Source: Sarcophilus harrisii
Taxonomy: Eukaryota > Chordata > Mammalia > Dasyuromorphia > Dasyuridae
DNA length: 64,000 nucleotides
Assembly (NCBI RefSeq): GCF_902635505.1
Contig: NC_045428.1
Span: 432,985,106-433,049,105, forward strand
Direction of reading: 5' to 3'
The position numbers and the translations under genes are program-made. The notes under the pieces are model-generated. The model made no database searches, was not told the origin of the DNA, and saw nothing but the letters and a program-made list of their open reading frames with translations. Shown here one piece after another: positions 22,004-33,812 of this stretch; position 1 is the stretch's first letter; every line of letters starts with the position of its first letter.

Positions 22004-22624
22004 AGGACAGTCAGGAAAGGCAACATGTAGGAGATGGCATTTGAGCAAAATTCAATAATAAAGACCCCTGCAGAAGAACATATAGATAGCATGGGAGGAA
22101 CTGGCATTTATGTAGAGTAGGGAGTATGTAGACTGAGCTGGAATAAATGGAAATGTTGAAGGTAGCTAGAATTGCTTGCAGCACTATATTTTTTTTAACT
22201 TCACTTTAAGTAGGTCGTATTGTGAATGCTAATTTGATAGCAGCTACTAAGTATCTCTCAAAGGGTGAACCATTTTAATGAAATCAAAGGAGGAACTCAA
22301 CTGTTAATGATGCGTGTAAACAAACACAATACCATTCCAAGAAAGGTTGGGGCAGAGCATGAAGCTTTTCAGGTAGATTTTGGCTCACTTCATCAGATTT
22401 TGCAGATTGGGTATTCATTTCCAGGTAGCTACATTCTGCACTTGTCAGGTTAAATGACAGCTGTGACATCTGGCAGAACAATCACTTTCTAAAAAGCAAC
22501 CACAGCTTTTTTAGGCTTCAGATGAGATTCTAAAGATTTGTATTCTGACCTCTATAACTCTTAGGCATTGTTCAGTGTTACTGTTCTTGTTAGAAGGACT
22601 TTTGAAATTAATCAAATGCCATTT
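22004..22624. other. intergenic DNA, nothing recognised
   Basis: Short open frames on both strands at 22265-22481 have no recognisable protein content. Confidence 0.4.
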
Positions 22625-22726
22625 TGAGAGAGAGAGAGACAGAGATACAGAGAGAGAGACAGAGAAAGACACACAGAGAGACAGAGACAGAGAGAGGCAG
22701 ACACAGACAGGCAGAGACAGAGAGAA

Positions 22727-22758
<32 letters not shown>

Positions 22759-23108
22759 GGAAAGAGAAAGACACAGAGAGAGACCAAGACAGAGAGACAG
22801 AGAGACAGAGAGAGGCAGACATAGGCAGAGGCAGAGAGACAAAGAGAAAGAGACAGACACACAGAGAAAGAGGGACACAGAGAGACAGAGACACAGAGAG
22901 ACAGAGACAGACAGACAGAGACAGAGAGAGATAGAGAGAGAGGGGGAGAGAGAGAGAGACAGAGAGACAGAGAGAAAGAAAGAGAGAAAGAAATAAAGAG
23001 ACAGAAAGAGAGAAGAGAAAGAGACAGAAAAAGAGGGAGACAGAGATAGAAAGAGAGGGAGAAAGACAGACAGACAGAGACAGAGACAGAGACAGAGACA
23101 GACAGCCA
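22625..23108. repeat. long GA/GACA polypurine tract
   Basis: About 480 bp of AG and ACAG units, purine on the plus strand. The 60-206 codon frames through it are repetitive SLSLSL or RERERE artefacts. Confidence 0.95.
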
Positions 23109-23408
23109 GACACGGGACACAGGACATACACACACCAACACTATCAACTTGTAAGTTTAATGAAAATCATAAAATTAGAAGAGCACCTTAGAATTCACTA
23201 TTATACTGTTTACTAGCAAATGGAATTTGTTGTAAAGCAGGATAATCTTGAATTCTATTTATGGGGCTTTGGATTCCCCACTGGAATAATCCCAGTTCAG
23301 GCCTTTATCATCTTTTGCCTCAATTATATTAATAGTCTCCTGACTAATCTTTTGGTTAGTAGTATTTCCCTCATCAATCCATTCTTCATACTAATTTAAA
23401 ATATTTTT

Positions 23409-24425
23409 CCTAATAATAGTTGGCATTTGTATAGTGCTTTAAATTTTACAAAATACTTAACATACGTAACACTTGCTATCCTGGTTCTTACTTCCTGTAA
23501 GGTCAGATATATTAGATTTCACAACACTCTCAAGATTCTCCAGGGTTCATAAAGGAGTTGGAGGTATCTGGGTTCTCTGCTAATAACACTCATGGAGGTT
23601 CCCAGTTGTAGGGGGGATCCCTGCATCCTAATTCTATTTTACTAACAGATTAGCTTTAACAAAAGACTTTCAAAAGGTATTATCACAACTATATAAATTT
23701 ACTACACTAACATGTAGAAGGATTGTACCACCTCAGTTTCTGGAGAGGGGATTAAGTTCATAGCTTAAATTGGCTCCTACATAGCATAATTCCAATTCCA
23801 AATGCAATCTTCCCTCCAGTTGGGGTTCCAGTCCTTACCTCTCAGGTTTACCTGGTACGCTACTCCAGCATCTTACCTGGAATCTTAACTGCAAGATCAA
23901 TATGATTCAAACTTCAGTCAGATGGAGATTACTGCTGATACCTAAAACTCGGAAGGACAAATAATATAGAAGAACAATCATCTCCAGGCTCATTTCTCAG
24001 AGTTGGTGTAAGGAGAGAGGAAGGAAATCTTTTCCCTTCATTGTTTTAGTTTAGAGTGCCCTCACTGAAAGAGTATGATTGCCTCTATCTCTCCAATTTT
24101 ATACACAGCAGTCTTTCTGATTAAAGTCAATCAAAGGAGTTTACTTCCACCCACATAGTAAAAGATGCAGGGAACTTCCATATTAGTAAATCTTGGTATG
24201 CTTCCAAGGCAAGTTTTGTTGACATATATTATCTTATTTCAAACTCCTAACAATCTTCTGAGATGGACATTATAAATAATATTATCCCCAATTTACAGAT
24301 TGGAAAACCAAGGCTCAAAGATGTTATGTAATTTTTCTGTGATCATACTGCCAAGAAATGTTAGAGGTAGAATTCAAACTCAAGGCTCTCCTAACTCCAA
24401 AAACTGACATTACAGCATATTGCCA
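23409..24425 (-). repeat. MIR-type SINE, minus, split by about 740 bp
   Basis: Left part GGCATTTGTATAGTGCTTTA and TTTACAAAATACTTAACAT. Right part (from about 24223) ATTATCTTATTTCAAACTCC, ATTATCCCCAATTTACAG and GTAGAATTCAAACTCAAGGC. The two parts join at the core-SINE position 'tttacatattatctcattt'. Confidence 0.65.
23480..24222. mobile_element. unclassified insert of about 740 bp inside the SINE
   Basis: Sequence between the two SINE halves that belongs to neither SINE nor L2. Its exact ends are uncertain by about 10 bp. ACATA near both junctions may be a short target duplication. No coding capacity is evident. It may be an LTR or a non-autonomous element; I do not recognise the family. Confidence 0.45.
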
Positions 24426-25439
24426 TTGATATAAAGATTTGACGTTGCTGTTACTCTGCTCAAAAATCATCAGTGATTCTTTTTTGTCTATAGGATGAAA
24501 TATGAACTCTTCAGCCTGTTATTCACAATCCTCCACATTCTGATTCTAACTTAGCTTTTGAGTCTAATTTTATAGCATACTCATTCACACACTTTACATT
24601 GCATCCAGGCTAGACTACTAGCTGTTTGTTAGTTTTATGCTGAATTTTGACATTTCTGTGTACTAAGGCATACTGGGAATACATTTTCTTCTCTCCATAT
24701 GATGAGCTCCTTGCCTCTTCCATGAAGCCTTCCTTAATTCCATTGGTTGGAAGTGACTTCTCCTTCATTAAATGTGCAAATCCTTCCTTTTCTCCATCAC
24801 ATTCTACCAAACATCACAAATTGATCTTGTATTTCCTCTCTCTCCCTTACTTAAACTGAAAACTCCTTGATGTCTGTGACTACATTTCTATTCCTATTTT
24901 TTATGCCCAAGGGTTAGCATAGCATACAATTAATATTTGTTGAATGTATTAATGGACTATTCAACACATGAGTTCTTGAGAGGTCATGTTATATTGAACT
25001 CCTTCTGAAGCTTTCATTTCATTCAACAAACATGAACCATGCCACTCTTTGACAGAAAAGTGATGAATTTAAAATGCAGAAAGACACGTGCATTTCTTTT
25101 TTCCCCTTATTTCTTCTTTTTCTTTTTTTTTTATTTTTGCTGAATTCTATCTATATATATTGAGGGATTTTTTTCCCACCAATTTTTTTCTGTTGAAGAG
25201 AATAGTGGTAGGGACTGATTAATAGAAACAGACAAACAAACAAAAAGAATCTAAGTTACACACAAATTCTTGATCCTGTTTTTCTACGTTTACTTCACAT
25301 ATACCTTTACATACACAGAGGAAATCATAGCTCTAGGACTCCTGTAAATACCCCTCAAAATGTGGTTATTTCGAATGTTCTGTTGCTTCAAGTCTACAAT
25401 CCTATTCCTTATGACAACTTGGTAGTCTCCTCTTCTTCA

Positions 25440-25512
25440 CTAAGAAAAAGAGAGGCAGACAGACAGACAGATAGACAGGCAGAGACAGAGAGACAGAGAC
25501 AGAGAGGCAGCC
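25440..25512. repeat. (GACA/GATA)n microsatellite
   Basis: GACAGACAGACAGATAGACA passing into GAGACAGAGACAGAG. Confidence 0.9.
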
Positions 25513-25535
25513 CTCTTTTTCTCTAAGAAAATTAA

Positions 25536-25778
25536 GGCAGCTTGGGATAGATTGCTGGGCCTGGAGCCAGTAAGACTCAACTTCATGAGTTCAAATCTTT
25601 CCTCTGACACTTACTAGCTGGGTCATCTTAAATGAGTCACTTAATCTTCTTTGCCTCAGTTATCTGTAAAAACGAGCTGGAGAAGGAAATGGCAAACTTC
25701 TCCAGCATCTTTGCCAAGAAAACTGCAAATGCAGTCACAAAGAGACAGAAGCTCTCCATGATCCAATAACAATTAAAA
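25536..25778 (+). repeat. tRNA-derived SINE, long (WSINE-like) form, plus
   Basis: AAGGCAGCTTGGGATAGATT head, GAGTTCAAATCTTTCCTCTG (B box), GGAGAAGGAAATGGCAAAC, TTTGCCAAGAAAACTGCAAA and CAGTCACAAAGAGACAGAAG. Begins directly after a GA-rich patch. Confidence 0.8.
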
Positions 25779-26159
25779 ATACTTTATAACCTTCTTTCCC
25801 CTCTTCTATCCATCAAAATCTCTCTATATCTTTATATTATGACTGCAGAAGATGAATATCTCTCTTCCATGCCCAGTACTAACTCCCCTTGTATCTTTGA
25901 TCCTATTCTCTTCTTTTTTTTTCTCTAGCAATTGTTTGTTCTCATTGCTATATTGAGAAGGAGGTTAGCCTTGCTATCTTAGTGACCCCTATGAACTTCC
26001 TGACTCCGGCAATAATCGACTCTTGTGACATGACCACGGGCAAGGCACAGAACTGCTCAAATCCTCACTTTCTTCATATTTGTACTTTCCACCTCTCAGC
26101 CTTGTCAAAATATGTTCAGATATTCATTCCTTATCACTTCACCTTCAATATCAAACTGA

Positions 26160-26345
26160 TGATAATATAAGATAATAATAATTTACATTTTTGGGTCCTT
26201 TAACATTTGCAAAGCATTTGATACATTATCTCATTTGACCCTCGTTATGATCCTGTAAGGTAAGTAATTACTGATGTTATCCCCATTTTAAAAACAAGGC
26301 AATGAGATTCAGAAAAACTAAACAACTTGCCTTATATAAGGGCCT
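26160..26345 (-). repeat. MIR-type SINE, minus
   Basis: AATAATTTACATTTTTGGGT, TTTGCAAAGCATTTGATAC, ATTATCTCATTTGACCCTC, GTTATCCCCATTTTAAAAAC and CTAAACAACTTGCC. Confidence 0.75.
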
Positions 26346-26725
26346 AGATTTGCTTCCTTAACTTCCTGCTTTCAATCTCACTTCCATCTTTGGTACTTAT
26401 ATGAAACTCCAAGGTAACTAAAGCCCTCTTCACTGCTGGAGGCTCTTTAGCCCTCATTCATTTTGATCTTTCTACAGTAGTTTACACTGTTGATCACACT
26501 GGCTGATCTTCCTTGGCTTTTGGAACACTGTTCTCCTCTGGTTGTTTTCCTACATATTTTCTCTAGCTCAACTTCTACTTCTCATTCTACCTTCTAGGTT
26601 CAGGTGCTCCCAAGGCTTTGTCCTTTTCTTTCTTTATATTCTTTCTCCATGATCTCTCCTAGGCTGGCCATTTCCCTCCTCCCTATCCTGCCATTATGCC
26701 TTCCATGCATTTTGACCTTAGCATT
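26346..26725 (+). mobile_element. L2 LINE fragment, plus
   Basis: TTTACACTGTTGATCACACT (the 'FDTVDH' block), TTTTGGAACACTGTTCTCC, CTCCCAAGGCTTTGTCC and TTATATTCTTTCTCC follow L2 ORF order. Ends at the compound microsatellite. Confidence 0.65.
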
Positions 26726-26756
26726 TACTCAATTGCTAGACTCTGTGTGCATGTGA

Positions 26757-26859
26757 ATGTCTCTGTCTCTGTCTCTGTCTGTCTCTCTGTGTGTCCCTCT
26801 CTCTGTCTTTGTCTCTGTCTCTGTGTGTGTCTCTCTGTCTCTCTGTGTGTCTCTCTCTG

Positions 26860-26938
<79 letters not shown>

Positions 26939-27001
26939 GAGAGAGAGAAAGAGACAGAGAGAGACAGAGATACACACAGAGAGAGACACAGAGAGAGAGA
27001 G

Positions 27002-27044
<43 letters not shown>
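26757..27044. repeat. TC-CA-GA compound microsatellite forming an inverted repeat
   Basis: A TCTG/TC pyrimidine block (26757-26897), a (CA)n centre (26899-26937) and a GA/GACA purine block (26938-27044). TGTCTCTCTCTGTCTCTTT at 26848-26866 is the exact reverse complement of 26948-26966. Open frames through it are artefacts. Confidence 0.95.
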
Positions 27045-27050
<6 letters not shown>

Positions 27051-27630
27051 TTTTTTAGTTCCAACTTTCTACACTAGGACCCAAGATGTCTTCATTTGAT
27101 GGTGCATCTTCTGATTAATTGTGTCTAGCCAGTGAAGTCCTAGCCATGATTCTGGCCATTTTCTTCTAATCTACTGTGATTGTGCCCACACCCTCTAGAA
27201 CACTAGACCTTGCCATCTGTCCTGCCTGTGGCAATATACTTCACTTCCCCCCCAACTACAATCAAATCAATACTGCTATAGTTAATAAAAAGGGTGTGCC
27301 AGTCAACACCCTTATGGTTCTAACCTTTGTCCTGGTGACTTTCTTTTAAACCAAAACACATCTCCCTGTCTATCTACTGTTTCTCTGTAAGTGTGTTCAT
27401 TGTATCCTTCTTAGTTTCAAGAAGATTAGATGAAACATTTATTAAGTTCATTTGATTCTCCAATTATTAATTTCAAACCTATTTGTTTGACCTTGGACCT
27501 ATTAAGCTTTTCTTTAAAAAGGATGGCATATGTCTATATATAATTATATCTTTACATTTTTTAATGCTGTCCTTTCCAATTGTGGCTACTGGCACTGGTT
27601 GTTATGATTCTCAATTTTTAGCTATACACG
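27045..27630. other. intergenic DNA between two GA tracts
   Basis: Nothing assigned. No coding or repeat signature beyond an eight-C run near 27250. Confidence 0.4.
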
Positions 27631-27671
27631 CAGAAAGAGAGAGAGACAGAGAAAGAGAAAGAGATAGAGAG

Positions 27672-27716
<45 letters not shown>

Positions 27717-27795
27717 GACAGAGACAGAGAAAGAGATAGAGAGAGAGACAGAGACAGAGACAGAAAGAGAGAAAGAGAGACAGAGAGATGGAGAG

Positions 27796-27827
<32 letters not shown>

Positions 27828-27831
27828 CAGT

Positions 27832-27882
<51 letters not shown>

Positions 27883-28040
27883 CAGAGAGACAGAGACAGA
27901 GAAACAGACGGAGAGAGACAGAGACACAGAGAGTGAGACGGGGGGGGGTGGGGATGAAGGAAAAAGAGGGGGGGAGACAGAGAGACACACACACAGACAC
28001 ACACAGACACACACAGAGAGGAAGAGAGAGAGAGAGAATT
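27631..28040. repeat. long GA/GACA polypurine tract
   Basis: About 410 bp of AG and ACAG units, with a G-run near 27941-27949 and CACACAGACA near the right end. Purine-rich on the plus strand. Confidence 0.95.
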
Positions 28041-29684
28041 ATGTGCCACCCCTTATCCCAATCTACATCTTTTATGATGATGAAAGATACATGCCAGACT
28101 ACCCTTTGAACTGACATATTTGGCTCATAAGTCTTAATAATCCTGTCCCTTTAAAAGGAAATCAGGTCCCAGTCTGGCCAGCACTCCCAATTCACTACTT
28201 TAGAAGCTGCACAAAACCATGTGTTGTTGCTCAGCAACCTTACTGTTTCTCCCCTCCACCCCAAAGCTCTGTTGGAGCTTTATGAACACTTGACTGTTTC
28301 TCTGGTTCCTCATTGGTTTTTCTGGATGCTTTGAATCTTATCTCCATTTTGGATGCTTTGCTCTACCTAGTTTGTTATCCCTTGACAGCTGTTCTTGTGT
28401 ACTCCCTTGGTATTGACAGCCTGGCTCTTCCTTTCTAATTTCTTTTCACTCCCACCCCCTATACTTTCAGGCTTATAGATCAAGATAATAATCTTTATAC
28501 CTCTAGCTGTCCAACAGTGGGAAGTGAAATGGTAGTATAATGTTTAATAGAAATATTGCTGTAATTTTTGCGCTTGTCTACAATAGACCTCGACAAGGTA
28601 ACTAGAATGAAGATAAAATATATAGAATATGAATCTAAAACATATAAAGAAATGCTAAATAAAATCTCTGACAATATTTGGTGCCCTACTTGGGCTTTGA
28701 ATAAAATGGAGGATATTTTGTCAAAATGTAGAATTGTCCTACGAAAAGTACACAGGAAGGCAACCCTAAACTGCAGTGACTCAAAAGAGCAAGGCTGCAT
28801 TAGCCACAAGGCAAAATAGTGAAATAAATGAAGTTTGCTCTGAACATTTCATGCTCTCATTTGTGCCCCTTCTTTCTCCTCACACTGCCATTTACTGTTT
28901 GGCTCCCAAGCAGAGTAGTTTAAGCACTGGCAGACATTGACTGGGAAGGTTCCAGGGTATTCATTTGCTCATTGGAGGAAGGGGAGGTAAGTGTAACTGG
29001 GGAATTCCAGGATAAATGGAGGCTGGTAGTACAAGGCAATACCAGGAACCAGATGGACAGATCAGTCAGTCAATGAATTGTGAACAGTTAAAAGTGGCAA
29101 GCAGTATCAAAGACAGAAGCAAAAGAAAAATAAAAAATTCATAACAGTGCTGAGAGTGCCATTATCTTCATTAACCAACCAGGGATCCATGGAATAACAG
29201 ATGCCATTCATACCCAGAGGGGGAATCCCTCTCCCTGCTCCCAGGATATGGATTTGATGAGATGACATTGATAGAAGATCTTTACCAGTTTGGGAGCACA
29301 GGAGTGGTAGGTTAGCTTCTAAATTCTCTTTTCTGGTCCATGTTTTCCATTCCATCAAGCACTAGATATGATCTCTATAGCCTTTGGAATTGAGGATTTT
29401 AACTATGACATTGTTCTTTTAACAGTAGTGGGAGAAGATGTAGCTCTGGTAGAGCAGGTTATAGTCAGTATGTATGAGACAATAGGAACATAGGGAGAAT
29501 GCATATGGATGACAAGAGTTTTAGCTGGAAGATCAGTGGGTTTATTATTTGAACAATAGCTCCTTGTCTACCTGGAGGCTACATGGACCTACTCAAGCTT
29601 GGTTCACTTGAAGACACTGTCCTAAGATTCTAGGATTACCTGTTTCTTTCTTACAAACTTTCCTGCTTATTTGCAATTAATATT
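28041..29684. other. intergenic DNA, no feature assigned
   Basis: Frames of 83-104 codons at 28495-28819 (both strands) and 83 codons at 29107-29358 have no recognisable protein family. No splice or promoter signals were convincing. Confidence 0.4.
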
Positions 29685-30545
29685 CTTGAAACAGCAACAA
29701 CATTTATATGTCTACTATGTGCTAAGTAATGTGCTAGGTGCTGGAAATATAAAGGTTAAAAAAAATCCACACATAAAACCCATTCCTTACTTTCAAAAAA
29801 CTCACATTGTAATTGGTAGGATGGGAAGTGTGTGTTTGGAGAGAACACATAAATATCTGAGTACAAACAAGATATGTGTATATGTATGCATATATATATT
29901 ATTCATATTTCTATCACCATGGACTAGATGGAGGTACTTTGAAAGGGACAGGTATTAACAGCTCTAAGGGTGGGGAAGTGTGAATGGGAGGAGGACTAGG
30001 AAATTTCTTCTATAGGAGATAAAATTTGAGATGAATCTCAAAGAAAGCCTGAGAAACTAAGTGTGCAGAGTCTTCCAGGCATGGGGATACAGTCAGGGAA
30101 AAGGGACAGAGTTAATAGATGGATTGTCTTTTGTGAGAAAACCAGCAAATGAGCCAGTGTATTTAAATCATTTACTATGTAGAAGATAGTAAAGCATAAG
30201 ATAATTGCAATGGTAAGAAGGAAGAGGTTGTGAAGAATTTTTAAATGCCAAAAAGGAGGGTCACAAGTGCAAATTACATTTTAGAAAAATCAGCTTAGCA
30301 TCTGAGTAGATGATAGATTGGAGTGGGGAGAAGACCAATTAGAAAGTTAATTGCAATAGTATAAATGAGAGGTGATGAGGACCTAAAAGGGGAGTTGCTG
30401 TATGAATGAATAAAAGGGAATATATATCAAGGATGTCATGGAGGTGGAACTGATGAGATTAGGCAATAGAATAGATAAGTAAGGTGAGTGGGTGTGAGCA
30501 GTCAAGGATGACAGTTGAGTTTACAGGTATAGTGAAAGTCTCTTG
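29685..30545 (+). repeat. near full-length dispersed repeat (CATTTATTAAGCACC family)
   Basis: The longest copy in the window: CTACTATGTGCTAAGTAATG, GTGCTAGGTGCTGGAAATAT, CTTCCAGGCATGGGGATAC, GATAGATTGGAGTGGGGAG, GACCAATTAGAAAGTTAATT, GAGAGGTGATGAGGACC and GTCAAGGATGACAGTTGAG are successive blocks of an old mammalian repeat about 0.8-1 kb long. A TATG-rich patch sits at 29875-29905. I cannot name the family. Confidence 0.6.
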
Positions 30546-31184
30546 TCAACTCCAGTGGTTCCAAGTAATTGTCTGTCATTGGCACTGAACTGTAAGGAAT
30601 AAGAGAATTCTTAGAAACATAAAATTCTTAGAAAAGAAAATTCGAGAAACATAAAATGAATGGAAGGGATTATTCAACATGGAAGGGCAAATGCAGTTGT
30701 TATAGCAGAATTTGATGGTGGTCACAAGCATTAAGAAGTCATTTAGTAGTAGGATATATAAGTGGAAGTATTGTTCTAGAGTCATATTGGTTCCCTAGAA
30801 TGAATTTGAAGGTAATATAGCACTATAAATGTTTATAGGAGTTCAGAATTAATGGGATTTGAAGGGTATGAATATGATGTTAATTACAGAGTAGAAAGTG
30901 TCACTTCAGGATATCTCTTCTGGGATTCTTCATTTGGGCTCCATAGAATTGCTGGGATGGCATGTGGAGTTGGGGCCACCAGCATATTTCTGTGACTATG
31001 TCACTGGAGCCTTCCTTGAGGAACCAGGTGCCATTGAGTGCAGATGAAGCAGTCTATCAGAGACTACCATTTCCTTGGTCAATAGTGGAGAAAGAATTCC
31101 TTCTTGTTGGGATGATAGACAGTGAGCATCTTGTATTTCTTAGAGTTATATAAATTCAATATAATTTAAATAGTGTTGATAACT
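30546..31184. other. intergenic DNA, nothing recognised
   Basis: Possible continuation of the preceding repeat cannot be excluded. No coding content. Confidence 0.35.
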
Positions 31185-31362
31185 CTAGAGCTGAAAGGGA
31201 CATCAATAAACCCCTCCTTTTATATATGAAGAAACTGAGGTCCAGAGAGATTAAATAACTTTCCAAAGGTATTACAGTAATTAAGCAACATCCCTGAGAT
31301 TTAAATTCGGATTCTTGGACTCCAAATCCAATATTTGTTCCATTGCACCTGTGCTGACTCCC
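31185..31362 (-). repeat. MIR-type SINE, minus
   Basis: TATATGAAGAAACTGAGGTC, TTAAATAACTTTCCAAAGG, GACTCCAAATCCAATATTTG and CCATTGCACCTGTGCTGAC. Confidence 0.65.
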
Positions 31363-33567
31363 TTGCTATAACATTCTCCAGATGGCCATTGCTTGCATGA
31401 GTAGCTGTGAATAATCCAACTTCTGTGATAATGGACCTGTTTGCTAACTGTGATGACCCATAATCTAGACTCAGACAAAATTAGATTGGCTGAGGAAAAT
31501 GGTCACTTTTTCTTTCAACCTTATTGAATTTTCTATCAGAGATGTTTGAGGTTTTTGTCAGCATATTGGACTTCTTTAGGTTGTTCCAAATAAGGATTTC
31601 AAACTTTGAATGTGCTATTCATGGCTCTTCTGGCCAAATCCTATAATTATTCCAGCTGTGGAGAAGTTTATAGAGAATAGTCATCGCAAGACCAAAGTCC
31701 CTCTGGTGAAGATATCCACTGCAGTTGTAGCATTAGAGGGAACATTTCCACAACGAAAAAAACTTTCTGGATCTGGGCTTGTTAGTATTGAGAACAGCCA
31801 TGGGTCATCTTTTCAATACTCTACGAGACTTCTTTTTGGCAGTACTTCATTTTCGAATATCTTTAGGTGCCAAAAACAAGGTATTTCTGTGGTCTTGTAT
31901 GTGAGTGACAATGGTATTTAGTCTGGGCAAAAAACCATGAAATATTAGCAAATCTCTCAAATCAAAGAGTATTTGTGGTCACTGGTCGCTTCTATGCAGA
32001 TGGTTTGGGCAAAGGTCACAAGGAAAACAAAAGTGTTTAGCAAGGAAAATAGCAATAAAACACGTTTCCCAATAAAAGTAAGGCACAAATTCAGGAAGAG
32101 TAATGAAGATGTGTGGAAGGGAATATGTAGATACCTGCCTTTGTTACCTACTACTTATATGTCCAAGACTGACCTTGGACAATCTTTTAGCTTCAGTTTT
32201 CTCATTAGGAAACTGAGAGGTTTAGACTAGATTTCCCTTCTACTTCTACAACTGTGATCCTATAGGGGTACATATGTAGGGAATATCTGTGGCCAGAACA
32301 CAAATGTGGAGGTGCAATTCTGCCTCCAAAAGGACCTACATGTCTTCTAAAAATGTCATTGCCTTGTTTCTACTGGGTCTGCTCTCTATTGGTCTCAGGG
32401 GCACAATCTCTATCAGGGATACAGTCTCTATCAGGGGTATTCTCTTTCAGCCTAGCTCTTGGATGGTGAAATCCTTGACTCAAAGGTCCAGTTGATTGGG
32501 ATCCTCTTTTTTTTGGTGGAGATTGATTACTCATGGCCCTCTGCCTACATGAAGAGTGGGCCAAGTTGATGACACTCAGGGACAAGAGATTCTGAGTTCT
32601 TTTATTTTCTATCACGGAGAGAGAAGACACATAATTCCAATCTCTCAACTTCATGCTCCCTTTCTCCGAGGAGAACATAGTAATCAACTTCTGATCCTCA
32701 AGCTCCCGCTTCTCTTTTTGGCAAGAACAGAGATCTTTCTTGGTAAAAGGTCTGGAAGAGGAGACTCTTGAGATATTTACTCTTCACTTTTTGTGACTTA
32801 CCTCTAGATAGACCAATATGGGCACACAAAACCTACATAAGCAAATGGAAATAGCACCTCATGCACATACACCATTATACTGGAATTTAGTATTTGTTGT
32901 TTGATGATGGTCTGTTAGTCTCATGGTTGATACCATGCACGTCTCTATTGAACACAAGTTATAGAACCTTTTCCTTGGGTTCCAGCTTCTGGCTTTACCC
33001 AGACTCTTTAGCTGATGCTATGTTCCCTGTAAGAGGAAGAAAGCACTCTACCATTTGTCATTTTGCTGAAAGTTTTCTAAGCTTTTTCATATTGCTATTG
33101 GGGGAGGCAGGACATTTATTTCACCTAATTTTGACTGGAATAGGTGCTTCTTTTCCAGTTTGGCAGGACCCAAACATTTTAGAATACATTGTTTACTAGA
33201 GCTAACTAATGCTTTCAGATTTGTGTACATTTTCACTTTGATTTCCTATTCATCAAAGGTAGTGACTCAGAGGTCACATTATAACTTAGGGTAAGAAATT
33301 CCTAGTTGGACTCCTGCTTAATTTCAAATTGCCAGACTTCTTCTAGTCAGCATTATTTTAGAGGCTGTTTTTCAAGAATTCTTAGTTTGGGGCCTGTGAG
33401 TTGCTTAATCTTCAAATTATTGATCTTCCATAAAAACAAAAGGGGCAAAAGCATGGGGGGGGGGCAGGATCGTTATTTTTTTCCTCTAACTAGTCACCTT
33501 CTTGCTTCTAATATGCATGAATAGTCAACGACAAGCCTAGTTTCTACTACATATTTCACTGAAGAAC
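31363..33567. other. unassigned stretch with several moderate open frames
   Basis: Plus-strand frames of 103 codons (31610-31921), 85 (31973-32230), 71 (32556-32771) and 101 (32894-33199) are not low-complexity, yet none matches a family I recognise. A SINE tail lies at 32140-32265 (GACCTTGGACAATCTTTTAG, GGTTTAGACTAGATTTCCC). A short imperfect tandem repeat of TCTCTATCAGGGRTA lies at about 32408-32440. It could be a diverged retrocopy, an old mobile element or chance. Confidence 0.35.
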
Positions 33568-33812
33568 AATGTACAGATTGGTAGTGCAATACATAGAGTC
33601 CTGGACATTGATTCAGAAAGATCTGACTTCAAATGTGACCTCAGACACTAACTAGCTGTGTAATCCTGGGCAAGTCACTTAATTCTGTTAGCTTTAGTTT
33701 CTTCATCTGTAAAATGAACTAAAGAAAGAAATAGCAAAGCACTCCACTATATTTGCCAAAGAAAACCCCAAATGGAGTCATGAAGAATAAGACATGACTG
33801 AAATGACTAAAC
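33568..33812 (+). repeat. tRNA-derived SINE, long (WSINE-like) form, plus
   Basis: GGTAGTGCAATACATAGAGT head, GATCTGACTTCAAATGTGAC, CCTGGGCAAGTCACTTAATT, TTTGCCAAAGAAAACCCC and GAGTCATGAAGAATAAGAC. Confidence 0.85.

Larger units (their letters stand above)
23280..24960 (+). mobile_element. L2 LINE fragment interrupted by a SINE and a further insert
   Basis: The left part (23280-23408) has CAGGCCTTTATCATCTTTTG and ATTAATAGTCTCCTGACTAA. The right part (about 24430-24960) has CTGCTCAAAAATCATCAGTG, GATGAAATATGAACTCTTC, CATGAAGCCTTCCTTAATTC and the tail TTAATATTTGTTGAATG. These are successive L2 blocks, so the gap is a later insertion. Confidence 0.7.

Noticed and set aside
22511-23147. Frames up to 206 codons rich in SLSL or RERE
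   Set aside because: Translations of GA/TC repeats; repetitive in every frame. Same for 26696-27099, 27483-28117, 45768-46155 and 54270-54593.
28495-28819. Possible retrocopy with a lysine-rich 83-codon frame
   Set aside because: Both strands are open for about the same span, no domain recognised and no A-tail.
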